From positions 620,001 to 684,000 of the forward strand of contig JACGZH010000002.1 of the NCBI GenBank assembly GCA_014706385.1: a stretch of DNA of 64,000 nt. The letters are read 5' to 3'. The stretch comes from Phaffia rhodozyma. Taxonomy: Eukaryota > Basidiomycota > Tremellomycetes > Cystofilobasidiales > Mrakiaceae. Positions 20,564 through 33,236 of this stretch are shown piece by piece. Made by a program: the position numbers and the translations under genes. Each line of letters begins with the position of its first letter. Within the stretch, counting starts at the first letter, position 1. The notes under the pieces are model-generated. The model did not search any database, had not been told where the DNA came from, and saw nothing but the letters and a program-made list of their open reading frames with translations.

Positions 20564-22771
20564 ATGGTCAGTCTGTTTCAATTCGCCATCTTGCTCAAAA
20601 CTTGTCTGTTCCAATACTAAAGAGAATATGTCAACCTCCAGTCCAAGTTCGCCGCAAAGGTATGGTTGGAGCACGCTTTTTACCTTTCTCCAGGGGACGA
20701 GTATTTGATACTAATTCTGGTCGTCAACCATAGCTTGCCGCATCTGCCGTACAATCTATGGTGAATCGTGAGTGCAGCATGCTCGACAGATTGGATTTTT
20801 AGCCTAAAAGTTACTAATACAGGCCCCTCTTATTTGATATTATAGCCCAACAAGGTGCGACTGGAGGTTATGGGTAAGTTTCTCTTCGTTGTTCTATGCA
20901 AAGTGACACACCTGTGGTCAGTAGCTCATCATGTTGTTCGGTATGTTCAGTCAACAGCCTTCATACGGTCAGCAACAGCAACAACAACAGTATCAACAAA
21001 CTGCATATGGGTTCGTCCCTATTTAGTCTACATCTGATATCTAAACTGATTCACCATTCATCGATCATCCATCATTTTTACACAATGGATAGTCAACAAT
21101 CATACGGGCAACCCGCTAGCTCTCAGTATGGAGGCCAGCCACAACAGGCTTATGGACAACCAGCTCAGAATCAGGGATCTGCTCAATCGTGTGTCTTGAT
21201 TTGTCTTTCATGCCCCAAGTATTTTCCAGTTTTGTGCGGCTGAATTATCGATGCTGTGATTTTATTCTGGATCACCTATCAGCTTCTATAACCAGCAGCC
21301 TTCTTCTCAACCTGGCGCAGGACAATACGGCCAGTCTCAGCAACACGGGGCTCAATACGCCCAGTCTGGGCAGCAGGCTGGACAATACGGTCAAACTGGA
21401 CAGCAGTATGGTCAGACCGGACAGTCATACGGCCAACCTAATCAGCAATATGGTCAGCAGGGTGGGCAGTATGGTTCGTACTCTCAACCTACTTCGGGTC
21501 AATATGGTCAGTCATATAACCAGTCTGCACCTCCCATGCCATCTAATTATGGATCGAACGGCGGTTATCCACCTCATCCCGCTTCAGGAGGAAGCGGACA
21601 GATTGATCCCAACCATCTGGCGCAGGTTCTCCAACAATGTATCGGCGATCAGAAATTACATGCATTCTATCCTCAGGGCGCAACCTCCCAGATTGCCCAA
21701 CGAATCGCGCATGCGGGTGTACTTGATCGGTTGATTGCCGAATGGAGAATCCCCAAAGAAATTGCTTTCGATCTCGCCAAGCTGGCTCTGTTCGATGTTG
21801 CTATTCTGGTGGACGACAGTGGAAGCATGGCATTCGAGGAGAACGGAGAGCGAATTGTAGAGCTGAAGTTGATCCTCCAGAAGATCGCGTTCGCCACCGG
21901 ACTCTTCGATCAGGACGGAGTTTCTGTTCGATTCCTCAATAGTCCTGTAGAGGGAAACAACATCTCGAACGATCAACAGGTCATGGGCCTCGTCGCACAA
22001 GTCCAGTTCTCTGGCCTCACCCCGCTGGGAACGAGCCTGGATCAGAAGGTCCTCCAGCCTATGGTGCTAGGTCCTGCTCGAAACGGCTCGCTCAGGAAGC
22101 CTATGTTGATTATTTCGATCACAGATGGAACGCCTGCCGGAGAGGTTCGTTCTTCTTTCCCCCCCTTATGGTGGATACAACCTTAGCAAACAAAACCTTG
22201 ATAGTTTCCGTGACTGATTTGTGGGCATTTCAACCATACATCTGGTTATCTAGGCTCAAGACTGTATCTTCAAAGTCATCACCCAGGCCTCTCAGCAACT
22301 TCAACAGTCCCGATACGGACCAGACGCTGTATCGTTCATGTTCGCTCGTCAGTGACCTCTTCTTTTCTGTTCATTTCTCTGTTCTTAAATTTCAGTACTG
22401 TTGGCTGGGAACTAGAATGCTGAGCCTTCTTGAGGTTTGATGCTTGTAGAAGTCGGAAATGACCTCAAAGCTCGAGATTGGTTAGCTACGTTAGATGCTT
22501 CACCGGTAGTCGGAGGGTGTAAGTCTTCTTTCTTTTTGTTTATTATAAATATAATAATAATAATACAAAACTGTCAGAGCAAAAGAGAACTGTCAAGACT
22601 GACATCATGCGTTTCTTATCAGTGGTTGATGTCTGTTCAAACTACGAAAGTGAGGCCGATGAGATGAAGCGAAAGACCGGAGTTGATCTTAGTCCTGAAC
22701 TCTGGCTAGTCAAACTTCTACTCGGAGCGATCGATACGAACTACGATTCAAAAGATGAATCTCGATTTTAA
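20564..22771 (+). CDS. vWA-domain protein with prion-like Gln/Gly/Tyr region
   Basis: Small 5' exons give a short helical start (YVNLQSKFAAK, then LAASAVQSMVN), then several exons of Gln/Tyr/Gly/Ser repeats (units like SYGQPASSQYGG and GQYGQTGQQYGQ). Next comes IDPNHLAQVLQQCIGDQKL. A von Willebrand A domain follows: FDVAILVDDSGSMAFEENGE carries the MIDAS DxSGS motif, SGLTPLGTSLDQKVL supplies the MIDAS Thr region, and PMLIISITDGTPAGE the DG segment. It ends YDSKDESRF. The start assumes a GTCTGT donor 7 nt into the frame (MVKYVN); this is the least certain part. I know fungal vWA proteins of this type but no assigned function. Low-complexity content suggests a condensate-forming protein, which is inference. 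Confidence 0.8.
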
Positions 22772-23059
22772 TTCAACTCGGTATCAATCATTCGAATACC
22801 TCCCATGTATCTTCTTTTCTTAATAATTGTTTGCATTGTGTTTTATACTCCTCTCCGATATATACTATGTTCCACTGTTTGAAGCCGTTAGTTGATTGAC
22901 TGATCATTAAGACAAGGTGGCATATCAAGAAACTCTAGAAGTGCGCAAAACAATAATAAAAATCGTGCCTGACACAAATAAGAAAAACGCATTGTCGATT
23001 AAAAACATGAAGCTTATATCATCTCAGCCGTCCATTCGTCCAGTCTCTATCTAAAACTC

Positions 23060-25209
23060 TTAATTCATCATAGCGTCTTCGTCCATCTCATCAGCTCGAG
23101 CCTCACCTCTCATAACGGATCCAACGAGTTCTCTTCGAATCTCAGGTGTTATGAGTGCGTGAGGTCGGACTCTGATAACGTCTAGAAGAGAATCCTTTTG
23201 TTCAGGAGTTAGATCAGAGGAATACCTGTGTTTCGTTCGAGAGAAACGGCACGTAAGATTCGGGTTGTAGATCAGCGAAACGTCCATGAGACAAATAAAA
23301 ACAAGAAGGCTGGACGAAAAGACGATGAACGAACCTCTGGGCGAACACCAATAAACTCTGGTGCCAAAGAACTGGTAATTTACCACCTTCACCCTTCAGA
23401 CCACTCCTCGGGTCGTTCGCTAACCTGATGAAGTGGAAGACCAGAGCGTCGACCACCTTGTATGGAAGCGCATATTTCTTGTCGAGAAGTACTCGGATGA
23501 AGAGAGAGTTAGGACCAGTGTAGTCCATTTGGGCAAGATGCGCAAGAGCAGCTCCGGAGTGAACCATGGGAACGGAAGATTTAGAGAGAACAGAAGAGAG
23601 GATAGCAGCTTCTTTAAGAGTGCATCCGGACTTTAAAAGTAGAAATTATAGATTAGAAGCAAAGACAATTAAATCAGCTACTGGACATGTTGGGTTTATC
23701 CTGTTGTTTAGTCTGAGAGAAGAGTGGACCCACTTCGCAAAGGGGGAAAAGAATTCCTTTGAAGAATGCTGCTGGCTTATATAAACTCTTCTTGAGAGCC
23801 TCGAACAACTGGTAATTTAATTTTCCGCCGTTCTCTCTCATATCGTCTCGCACTCGCTCAAGAAGGACTCCTTTGAGGAACACCGTCGCACTCTTCGGCT
23901 TCAGGTTGGAAACAAAGATCTTGGTAGCAGCGTAGGTTGCATGTGGCGACCAATCAGCAGGAGAAGTGATAGCAAGAAGTCGGGCCCATTGAGGAAGTGA
24001 AGGGAGTAGTTTGAAGGGTTTGGGGAGAGGACCAGACTTGTACCGAGAGAGGAGTTCCCCAATCCTGAAAGTCAGAAGTATGTTGATCGGTTAATAGAGA
24101 AAGCAGGATGGCAGGAGCCACGAAGGAACGGCACCAGAGTTTTAGAGAAACAGAAAAACATACTTGGTGTAAGCTTCGACAACCTTGACTGGCAAACCAG
24201 CTGCCGGGTCCAGCCCATCTCCAACCTCCTCAAACCGAACACCTTTAGCACCTGCATCATCAGCCTCAGCCGAAGCTCCCTCCTCCAACTTGGCCATGAT
24301 GATGTCTGCTAAGGTTTGACCTGCTGGTCTATTTGACGAGGCGCCGAGGGAATCCTGCATGTATGCTGAGAGAGTAGCGTGATCTTCCGGGTCGATCTCC
24401 TGTCAATTTGAGACATGCCAGGGATGAGAACACAGAGATTAATTTCAATATGCTCCAATTGATGATCTCGCGATCATGAGACCAGCGTGAAACCAGAATG
24501 GGAGAACGAACGAGCTCTTCGTACTCCTCTTCCTCCTCCTCTCCAGACACATAGGCATCCTCATCCTCATCGTCCGACGGCTCCTCTCCACGAGCATCAG
24601 ACTTCTTAGACCGGAAACTTATAGTCCTACGATATGAGTGTTTTGGAAATCTTGTCAACTACATATACAGACATCATAGACGATATAAATGTTTCTAGGT
24701 GACGGAGAGAAGTGACTTACTGAGCCTCGTCATCTTCCTCTTCATCTTGACCGACCGGGTTACTCTCATTCTGATCGAGCAGCTCATCCATTTCATCCTG
24801 CTGTTCTCGGGCCAAATCCAAGATTTTCCGGGAAAGCTTTGCATCCGGGGCTGCCTAAGAGGATAGAACAAAACCGAACCCCGACATTAACATTAACATC
24901 AACATCAAGATATGATATGAGCTGATCAGTTTAGATATAACATTCTGATCGCCCGTGTTTGAATTCTTCAACGACCACATAATGACCTCGGTATCGGACA
25001 TTCGCACACTAAACCCTTTCAGACTACTGAATAGCTGAGGCGGGCGATAAAACTACACGTACATTTGCCTCATCAAGTTCTGCCTTCTCCTTCTTGGCTC
25101 GCTTTCCAGGCTTGGTGACTCTTCCAAACTTCTGAACGAGGTCGTCTTCGGCGAGCTGAACGCCGAGTGGATCGTGTCTGACCTCTTTGGACTTCTTGAC
25201 TCGAGGCAT
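23060..25209 (-). CDS. ENP1: bystin, 90S/40S pre-ribosome factor
   Basis: Enp1 acts in small-subunit assembly in nucleolus and cytoplasm. The start MPRVKKSKEVRHDPLGVQL is typical. Exon 2 carries APDAKLSRKILDLAREQQDE. Then come an acidic stretch (EEEEEYEEL), LSAYMQDSLGASS and LADIIMAKLEE. The bystin core reads IGELLSRYKSGPLPKPFKLLP, QWARLLAITSPADWSPHATY, KPKSATVFLKGVLLERVRDD, FEALKKSLYKPAAFFKGILF, GPNSLFIRVLLDKKYALPYKV and LPVLWHQSLLVFAQRY, ending MDEDAMMN. About seven introns interrupt it. The full length expected for bystin is present. It is divergent from CDT1. Confidence 0.95.
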
Positions 25210-25797
25210 TTTAGGTAGAGAGGTACTCAGGATGATACTGTTTGGTGTGTGTTTGTGCGTGTGGGGGAGTAAACGGTGCCAACGGTCAAGAGTGTCTTTG
25301 GAGCAGAGAGTATGTCGCTCGGTTTAGTTAGGACTGAAATTCTTTGGCGGGTAAGAAAAGCGGTGTTGCTTCAAATCATGTGATTGTGGAAGCACATAAT
25401 TCAGGTATAAGTTGGATTCATATATTACACAAACCACTTAGATAAGCAAGCGACTAACCGCGTTTGTTGAGTGATGTTCTACATCCTTCCGTCTGTTTGA
25501 TTGAATGTCTCTTCTACCTTGAAGTCATCCAGCTCCCTCCGACGCCCTCTTACTCCCATACAACCATCCTCCCACCCGTAATCCTCCTCATCCCATATCC
25601 CTTCATTATTCCCAAGTCGTAGAGTCCTCCCTTTCCTCGTCCCCTTCTCTTATTTCTTTCTTCTCTCCCTGCGTCACCTCCCTCTCTGCATTCCTTTCCT
25701 CCTACATCTCTACCTTTCCTCCCACTCTTCCTACCTCCCGCCTCTTATTCGTTTCGTGAACATACATCCTTGCCACAACCGTAGCCTCAGCTCAATT
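25210..25797. other. divergent promoter region ENP1 / CDT1
   Basis: 588 bp without a supported gene. The half next to CDT1 is strongly pyrimidine-rich on the plus strand (about 25500-25740), as expected of a fungal core promoter or leader. Confidence 0.6.
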
Positions 25798-27793
25798 ATG
25801 TCGTCTAGTCTCACCGCCATATACTCTGTCCCTGATACTCCCAGACAAACTAGGTCTAAAAGACGTCTCTCGCCTGAACCTGAATGTGTGCTGGAGACGC
25901 CTAAGAGATCCAAAACTAGTACAAGGTAAGCATATTTCTGATCGCCACATAACACCGTTGTCGTTGTCATGATTCTGACATCTTTATTATCCTTCACTTG
26001 ATCGACGAAGATCATCAGCTCTACCTACCCCTCCGTCGAACAAACACACCCCTTCATCGACACCATCCCTCTCAATCACCCCTTCCTCTCCTTGCTCCCC
26101 TGTTTCAACCCCTAGAGCCAAAAAGCGGGTAGCGTTTTCTTCTTCAACATTGCCTCCTTCTCCCGCTTCTACCACCTCGTGCTCTTCATCACCTGTCTCC
26201 TGTCTCTCTTCTCCTTCAGTTTCGTTTAGGAAGGATGACCCCTCCCTTTCCCCAAGCTCGTCTACTTGCCGCGCATCTTCTCTTCCTTCCAGTCTCCATT
26301 CTCTGTTGTTGCTGCATCGATCCCTGTCTCTCACTCTCTCGCTACACCTTGCCCAACACCCCCCTGTGCTTCCTCCTCGGTCGGTCGAAAAGCGCAGACG
26401 TGATCCCTTTGGATTAGAGGAAGAGGCTATTTTGTTCAAAGGAATTGCCAACTTTGAAGGTTTCAGTGGTATCAGAGAGACCGTGGAGAATGGAGCTCAG
26501 CGAAAGTTCGCGCTCGAGGATTTGAGAAGACTGGTTTGGCTTTGGGAGTGGGATGGAAGAGGGCCACCCTTCAAATCTTCTGAGCACTCTGATTCTGATG
26601 GCCCAATGGAGGCTGCTCGTTCTTCCCTTTGTGATCTCTCCATCACTCCAGCACGAACGCTCTCCAAACAGACGAGGACGATCACCTACACGTATGGATT
26701 CAACTTGCTCATCAACCACTCTTCTTCTACAGGTGGAGTCATCGGCGCCATCGGTAGATGGTCTGCTCAACAGAATGAGCGGGAGGCAGAGTTCAAAAAT
26801 CGCTTGGAAAGATTTGCCAATCTATGTGAAAATGAAGGGAGGGAAGTAAGGCCAGTTCCTAAAGCCTGGTTGGAAAGCCTACCCAAGGCCAGAATAGGAG
26901 CAGGTATTCAACGGGAAGATGCTAGTCCCTGTGACGGTTCTGCGTTGAGCGCATCTACGTCATCGGCAGCTACCTCGTCTCCTCGAAAGTTACTTTTCCC
27001 TTCGAAACCTATATCATCAGCGCCTACCTCACCCTGTGTTGAACCAACCACTCCGACTAGCGCGGCGGCTCGACGTCAAGCGCTCCGGGACCGAATAGCT
27101 GCCAAGTCTCAATCGGTCTCGTTAGCAAATGCGTCTTCGGCAGCACTGTTCGCATCGGCCGGAATCACTTCACTCTTGCCTACCTCGGCTATAAAGAGCG
27201 TCCAGGTCGGAGGAAAGGGAGTTGACATGGAAGGCTTGAAGAGAAGGAGTATGCTGAGCCGACTCGGAAATGTTGCCGAAGCCGCCTTTATGTGAGTATC
27301 AAGCTGTCTTCTTCTTTCCCTATGAGACGATATGCTGCTTCGAGTAACATGAATGCTGATGTTGTTTGCAAGACGTTAATCTGTAGGCTATTCACTTCAT
27401 CCAGCGTGACGTCTCTCTCATCTTCGTTCGGTCAGCCTTCGTCATCAGCTCTAGGCGGAGGTGGGCAGAGGAGGAAGGCAATGCCGATCGAGGATGTTGC
27501 ACGTGTCCTTGTCAAGTCTTCTAAAGTGGAAGTCTCATTCGGTTCGTGTCAAATCTTCTCTTGCTTCTCCCTTGATCCTCACGATGTCGAGCCAATCTCA
27601 TCTCATCTGTTGGCGTTTTTGTTCTATGATGTATCCAGCCGAAGCGCTTCAGTCTCTCCACCTACTTCTTCAACTCTGCCCGTTTTTCCTCACTTCGTGC
27701 CAACTCAACGGAGAAGAGTACGTTGAAATGCCCTCCTCTTCTTCGGGGTTGAAAGAGGTCAAGGACAAAATCAAAAGAGAGCTCGAGGATTAG
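25798..27793 (+). CDS. CDT1: DNA replication licensing factor Cdt1
   Basis: Cdt1 loads the MCM2-7 helicase at origins in G1. Exon 1 encodes MSSSLTAIYSVPDTPRQTRS and a basic stretch. After a GTAAGC intron a long exon (about 26015-27292) holds a Ser/Pro/Thr-rich region with many SP/TP sites. The central winged-helix domain follows (LLLLHRSLSLTLSLHLAQHP, RKFALEDLRRLVWLWEWDG, TYTYGFNLLIN). Two more exons give the C-terminal helical domain (RRKAMPIEDVARVLVKSS, ALQSLHLLLQLCPFFLTS, GLKEVKDKIKRELED). The domain order matches animal and fission-yeast Cdt1. The identification rests on the winged-helix pattern. A Ser/Pro-rich head with many SP/TP motifs suggests CDK-linked control. Confidence 0.85.
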
Positions 27794-28479
27794 GAAACAC
27801 TCTGTGAGAATCGAAGCCTTCTTCGATCTTTGATTCAGAATTAGATGCATTCACCTTCCGAGTCGACATTATGCTAGCGTAATAGAATCTTGGCTCGGTT
27901 ATATGAATATCAAAATTGCGTCTCAATCTCACTAGACGCTTCGGTTATGATGCGATGTGTCTGTTATCGTCAAAGCAATCGAAGCATGCGCTGTAGTCTT
28001 CTTGATGAAGGCTGGTATTCTTGTTTGCAAGTCAAGCCGCAACCATATGATATGATCTTGTTTGTTGATATTTTGAGACGTATGTGATGGCGTGTTGAAT
28101 CTACTTTGGCACATTGATATTATCATGAACGCTTGTACAATTCGTCACGGCCGATTCCCACTCTGTGGAACTTACGCCCCAAGTTAGCCAAGAGAGGTTA
28201 TACAAATATAGACTAGATGTTTCTCTACCGATAATATGTTGCTATCATTCACAAGGCCGACTGGTCAAGATGTGAATGCCACACGTTATACCCCCTTGTG
28301 TGTTGATCCGAAGTTGCAACTGATGGTCTGGAAGCTTCTCGGATAGGACAAATCGTCATCGCCAAGGGAAAAAAATCCTCAATCTCCTTTTGCGCCCAGA
28401 TCAACAAAACCTCCAACTACGATCTCTTCGATCTCCTACCTCTCAATATTTCATTCGTCTCTCTTATTCAACACTGAAC
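27794..28479. other. intergenic region CDT1 to SKI8
   Basis: 686 bp between tandem plus-strand genes. Small open frames overlap on both strands without recognisable content. I see nothing further in it. Confidence 0.55.
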
Positions 28480-30238
28480 ATGGTACAAGCCTTTTATTGA
28501 TCTAGATGGTGTTGCTCTCTCTGCCGAATTTTTAAGAAAGGTTAACTAAAATTGAGTATTTATCGATCTGTTGATCGATTTAGTCTGTGCAATTTGTTCC
28601 AACACATGATTCTCAAAAACGTATGTCCTGTCCGATGTCTCGATCGCCTACCTATCCATTCAGCTGTCTGACCTCCGGATGGTATACCATTTGATCCCGC
28701 CTATATGGGACTCTTGAATAGGCCATGAGGATGCCATCTGGGGTGTAGAGTGGACGGGTAAAGATCAGGTTGTCTCTGCTAGTGCAGATGGTTCCCTCCG
28801 AGTTTGGTTCGTATATCTTTCACGCATTCTTTCACTCTTTATTTTCTCTCGTATGCCTTTTACGTGAGACCAGTCGCTCAACCCTATACCTTGTTTTTCT
28901 TTTTGTGGTGAAACCTTGTCATTTAACAGGGACAAGGATGGAAACTTGCTACATGCTCCTGCTCCCCACGCATTGGGAATTGTCTCTCTATCGGTCTCGC
29001 CTTCAGGTTCTAGATCCCTTACGAATTCTGTGGATGGTACAACGATGCTTCATTCCCTCGATGACGGATCTTTACTCAGTACACATGAATCTTTTTTTCA
29101 ATCTGATTCGGATAGAGAAGGGAAATCAACAAGAGTCGATTGGAGTGTAAGTTTACACCCGGAGGAGAAAATCTACGCGGCTTGTGGGGCAGGCGGAAAG
29201 ATCGCGTTGAGGAACGCGGAGGTAGGCGATGGGTTCGGGAAGGAAATCAAATTGCTTGATAGTGGGAGGGAAAAGTTCGGAATGAACTGCAAGTTTGTAA
29301 GTTCATGTCCTTTCCGTCTCGAGATCAAAAGATGGAGCTGGCCTGATCCTCACTCTATGAGCTTTCTTGGATCCTCACTATGATTCATCTCAGAGTCCTG
29401 ATGGCAAACTAGTAGCTCTCGCTTCCGAAACTGGACATGTCTACATCTTTGACGTTGAATCCGGTCACCTATCTGCTTCTTATTCCTCTCATAACGTTTC
29501 TGTTCGAGCTTTAGCTTGGAGCCCTGATGGTCAAGTAGGTTATCTTTCTCTTTCCTTTTTCCCGGTCAGCCCACGTACAAAAATCGTGTCCACATGTAAA
29601 TTAACGAAGAGATGGGCTTGATGGCGCTCTATTTCTAGTTCCTTTATTCTGGTTCGGACGACAAATCTATCATCCTTCACGAGTAAGCGTCTCTTCTTCG
29701 GCCCTTTCCCACCTTGACGACGGTGTCCTAGATGAAAACTCAACGCACTTTATTCCTCTTCTTGTTCTGTTGACAGTATCCGACACTCTAGTGGTAAATC
29801 CTCATCGGGAGTCTCGACTCTGACCGGACATTCGTCATGGGTTCTCTCCCTGTCCTGCACTCACGACAACAGACTTCTGTCCGGTTCATCCGACAAGACG
29901 GTCCGTCTATGGGATACCCGAGCTGGCGGCCAAGGCGGTTCTAAAGGCGGCTGCCTGGGTTCTTTTGGAGAAAACGCAGAAGTTTGGGGTGTTGCTTGGA
30001 GACCAGTTCTGGAGGCCGATATGAGCAAGACTGGAAAGAGATTCGTCTCGGGTGGTGATGAGAAAGTTGTGAGGTACGTTTGATTCTTTTTGCGTTTAAC
30101 AACCTTGCCCTCTGGACGGGCTTGCCATGGGATCATCGTTTTAGATTTGACGTCGGCTATGAAGAAAGCGCTGAAACATAACTCTCGAATCTTGTCTTCT
30201 GTTCTTCCAGATGGTGGCGGGCCGCGGGAAGTCAATAA
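28480..30238 (+). CDS. SKI8: WD40 protein Ski8 / WDR61
   Basis: Ski8 scaffolds the Ski complex in cytoplasmic 3' mRNA decay and in some fungi acts in meiotic recombination. The first coding exon is the ATG alone (28480-28482), followed directly by a GTACAA donor. Exon 2 gives SVQFVPTHDSQKR, then HEDAIWGVEWTGKDQVVSAS, SVSPSGSRSLTNSVDG, TRVDWSVSLHPEEKIYAACG, SPDGKLVALASETGHVYIFD, SGSDDKSIILHDIRH, LTGHSSWVLSLSCTHDNRLL and RFVSGGDEKVVRWW. These are seven-blade WD40 landmarks. It ends RAAGSQ. HEDAIWGVEW near the N terminus is characteristic of Ski8/WDR61. Confidence 0.9.
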
Positions 30239-30712
30239 AATAGACGTTTCTCATAGTCTTCCTCACATTTGTAGTTTGAATATTCAAAAATGAATAAGTT
30301 GAGGGGGATTAGAAAGAGAGAACGACTGGGAATGTTTGTGTGTATACGATCCATTCCGAATTCAAACCTTGTAGAATTTTAATAGAAAGGAGGGAATGTA
30401 CAGGATAGCATGGCCTGCAAGAAGAGAGAGCAGAGAAAAGAAAGACAAGAAGGCGAAAAGCGAACTCAGAAAGAGAAATCGGATAAGGCAAATAAGAAAC
30501 ACAAGATCAATAGTTTACAGAAGCAAGAAGGAAGTGGAACAAGCTAAGTAGACAGATGGATAAATAGGTATAAAAAGAGAATCAAACAAGGGTTGAACGG
30601 AACAGAGCGAGACTAAATTGAAAGAAGACGGAGTTTTGATATGAGAAAGAAAAGAAATTGACAGCAGCGGCAAGAAGAGCGAAGATGATCGTTTGCCAGA
30701 AACTTGCGATCA
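30239..30712. other. convergent 3' region SKI8 / AhpC-like, purine-rich
   Basis: About 470 bp, strongly purine-rich on the plus strand (AGAAAGAGAG-type), between two stop codons. No gene seen. Confidence 0.6.
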
Positions 30713-33236
30713 TCAATAAGCGCCACTGGAGAAACTGTCCCCGCCAACGCTCAAGAACCTCGCCGATCTAGTCTCAGGATGATAACTTGATCCCCCGTCA
30801 ACCGAGCTGCCCATCTCGCTACCTATCGTCATGCTATCCAACCTAGCCCTCGTCTTCTCTCCTGACTGCCCTTCGGAACCGGCTTCGGAGGTCACATCGA
30901 CCACGATCGCTCGACCAAGGTAGGCGTCTTGTTCTTCCTCAGACCATACCCGAACACGTTCTAAATCCTCGTTTCGGATCCTCTCATCCTCCTCCTCTTC
31001 TTCTGCTATCGCCAGGGCGATAGCCATCAACTCTGCCTGTCGAGCTGGTTCACCCGCTTGAAACTCGTCCGCTGCACTCTTCTCCGATGGCGTAGGAGTT
31101 AATCGAGGGATATGGACATGATCGAACTCGCCAGGGGTAATATCAGCCGGTGCAGTCCAAGCTTTGGCAGATCTCAGTCTACCAGCCCTACGTTCTTCTC
31201 GTTTTGCTCTGATTCTCGAAAGCTCGTCCTGTCTTCGATCTTGCCAACCAGGCTCATTTTCAAACTCGGAAGCGAATCCACCAGACTGAATGTCTAGCGT
31301 CAGTTTCATGTTTGGTTTCTCTTCCGGTCGATCGGCCTGGCCTCCTGACGATGAAGTGGCCGCCGGAAGCTCAACCCGACGGGCCCGAGGGGTAAGCAGA
31401 CATGTGAATTCGGCAGGATCAACACCAGCCTCGGCGACCAGGTCGACAGCTTCCATATGGTCCGAGGTGTTGGTCATCCGATGCGCGAACGTGCAAGTTT
31501 TTGTGTCGTCAAACACGAACTCTCCTCCAAGTTGAACGAGTTTACCCATGTCACGAAGTGGTAATCGGAACAAGCCATTTCCGATGCCTTTGGCTAGTTG
31601 GATGGGCACAGTGTCTCTATTGTACGCGCTTCGTTTCGATTGGGCGAGGGGACCGAAATCATTCGTAAGTTTGGTCATTCCCAGGCGGTTATACAGCTTT
31701 CGGGGTCCGTCGACGTAGATTGGAAATGGGCAATGGAAGAGATCTAATGAAACAAGAGGAAAGAGAGAAAGCGAATTAACATCGAAGGCGCATGCTTCAT
31801 TTAGTTGAGAAAGAACAAAAGATGCCTTAGAGGCATCGAAACATAGAGGTCATAGGACTCACGTCGATACTTTTTGATAATCTGCCAGTGTCTTGAGGAG
31901 GAGAAGCGGAAAGAAATAGAGCAAACTTAGATGAGGAATTGTCTACATTTTGAGTAAGGAGACACGAAAAAACCTTGAGAACATACCCGTTGGAGATGAT
32001 GATCACCTTGATCCGATTTCTTCTCAAAACGTTGATATCAAGCTGAAGTATCGAGTTAGACATAAAGTTTTGGCACTGTGCGTTTGTAAAGCGAAAAGGT
32101 TAGAAACATTGGTGAGTAGGCCGAGGGCGCAGTAAAAAGAGCGCAGGCTTCAGAGAATCTCACCTGTCCACACCAGAAATGACGAATGAAGAACACAGCC
32201 GTTTTCCAGCCTTTTTCTTCAGCAAGAATATCAGAAAACTTCACGCTCTCTCCCAACTCTGACAGTATCTCGCATTCGCCCGCCTCGATCAGCTTTGTAG
32301 CTGAGGGAATGTTGTACTTTGTGAACGGTTCGACATTTGGAAGTTTTTGTTTGGACGATTTGCTCGAAGTCGATGTGGCCCGATGGGTGCCTGCGGAACG
32401 CAAAACTATTCATTTGAGCGAGAGGAGGAGCAATTTAGACAAAAGCTTCAAGCTTACCATTTGTACCATAAGAGTTTTGCGATGTGTTCCGAAGCAACGT
32501 CGATGTGTCCCTTGAATGAAGGACGACGGAGGTATGAAACGTTCAACGATCTTTCAGTTTCATGACAAATGTATTATTGGAGAAACATCTAGCATCAGAC
32601 TCACTCGGGATTTAATGGGCCAGCAGAGCCTGCATTCTGAATACTTTCAGATGATGCGCTGTCAGATTGGCCAGACCGCATCTTCTTCTGATAAATAAAC
32701 CCACTAAGCTTCTTGTTCGGCGCTCCATTCGGAGAGGACGATTTCAAGGCGGCAAAATCTTGTAAAGTGGGAGAGGGTGGATACGTCGGATGCATTTCAT
32801 CTGACGGCGCATCCGGGGCTAGCCTGTGAGACATAGTTGGCGAAGACATGAAGGCAGGTGAAGGAGTTTGTGCTTGACGGTCGTAAGAAGGGCTTCCCGA
32901 CCGACCTGCCATCGGATTTGACATCGGAATGAAGTCTGCATAGAGGGAGGCGGGCGTTCGGGACCCGGCCGAAGGAGTGTGGACGAGTGAGGAGACCGGA
33001 CGACCTAGGGTATTGAGGTCTATGTCCGGATATGTATCTGAATGAGACTGAGTTGCTAGAGCAGACATATTGTCGAGCGAGGGGGATAAGGATGGGACCG
33101 GAATCCGTCTGAGGTAACTCGGTGGGAGCAGCGTCTTTGTCTGGGAGACAACCGGAGTTGTGTCTGAGGATACCGCCGTTGTGGAATCCATAAGGCCACT
33201 AGCCCTAGAGTTTGAAGTGGAGTCAGGTATAGCCAT
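30713..33236 (-). CDS. AhpC/TSA-2 (PRXL2-like) redox protein with long disordered tails
   Basis: Peroxiredoxin-like fold protein. Exon 1 (32605-33236) is a Ser/Pro-rich disordered head starting MAIPDSTSNSRASGLMDSTT. A short second exon joins it to the conserved part. The core is KTAVFFIRHFWCGQ/CQNFMS (CxxC redox motif split by an intron), VIIISNG, LFHCPFPIYVDGPRKLYNRLG and GGEFVFDDTKTCTFAHRM. Similar motifs define AhpC-TSA_2 proteins. The C-terminal part after HRMTNTSDHMEAVDLV is an acidic, Arg-rich extension of about 240 residues ending SFSSGAY. The head and tail are much longer than the catalytic fold; fungal relatives often have such tails. Redox activity is likely; the substrate is unknown. 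Confidence 0.82.
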
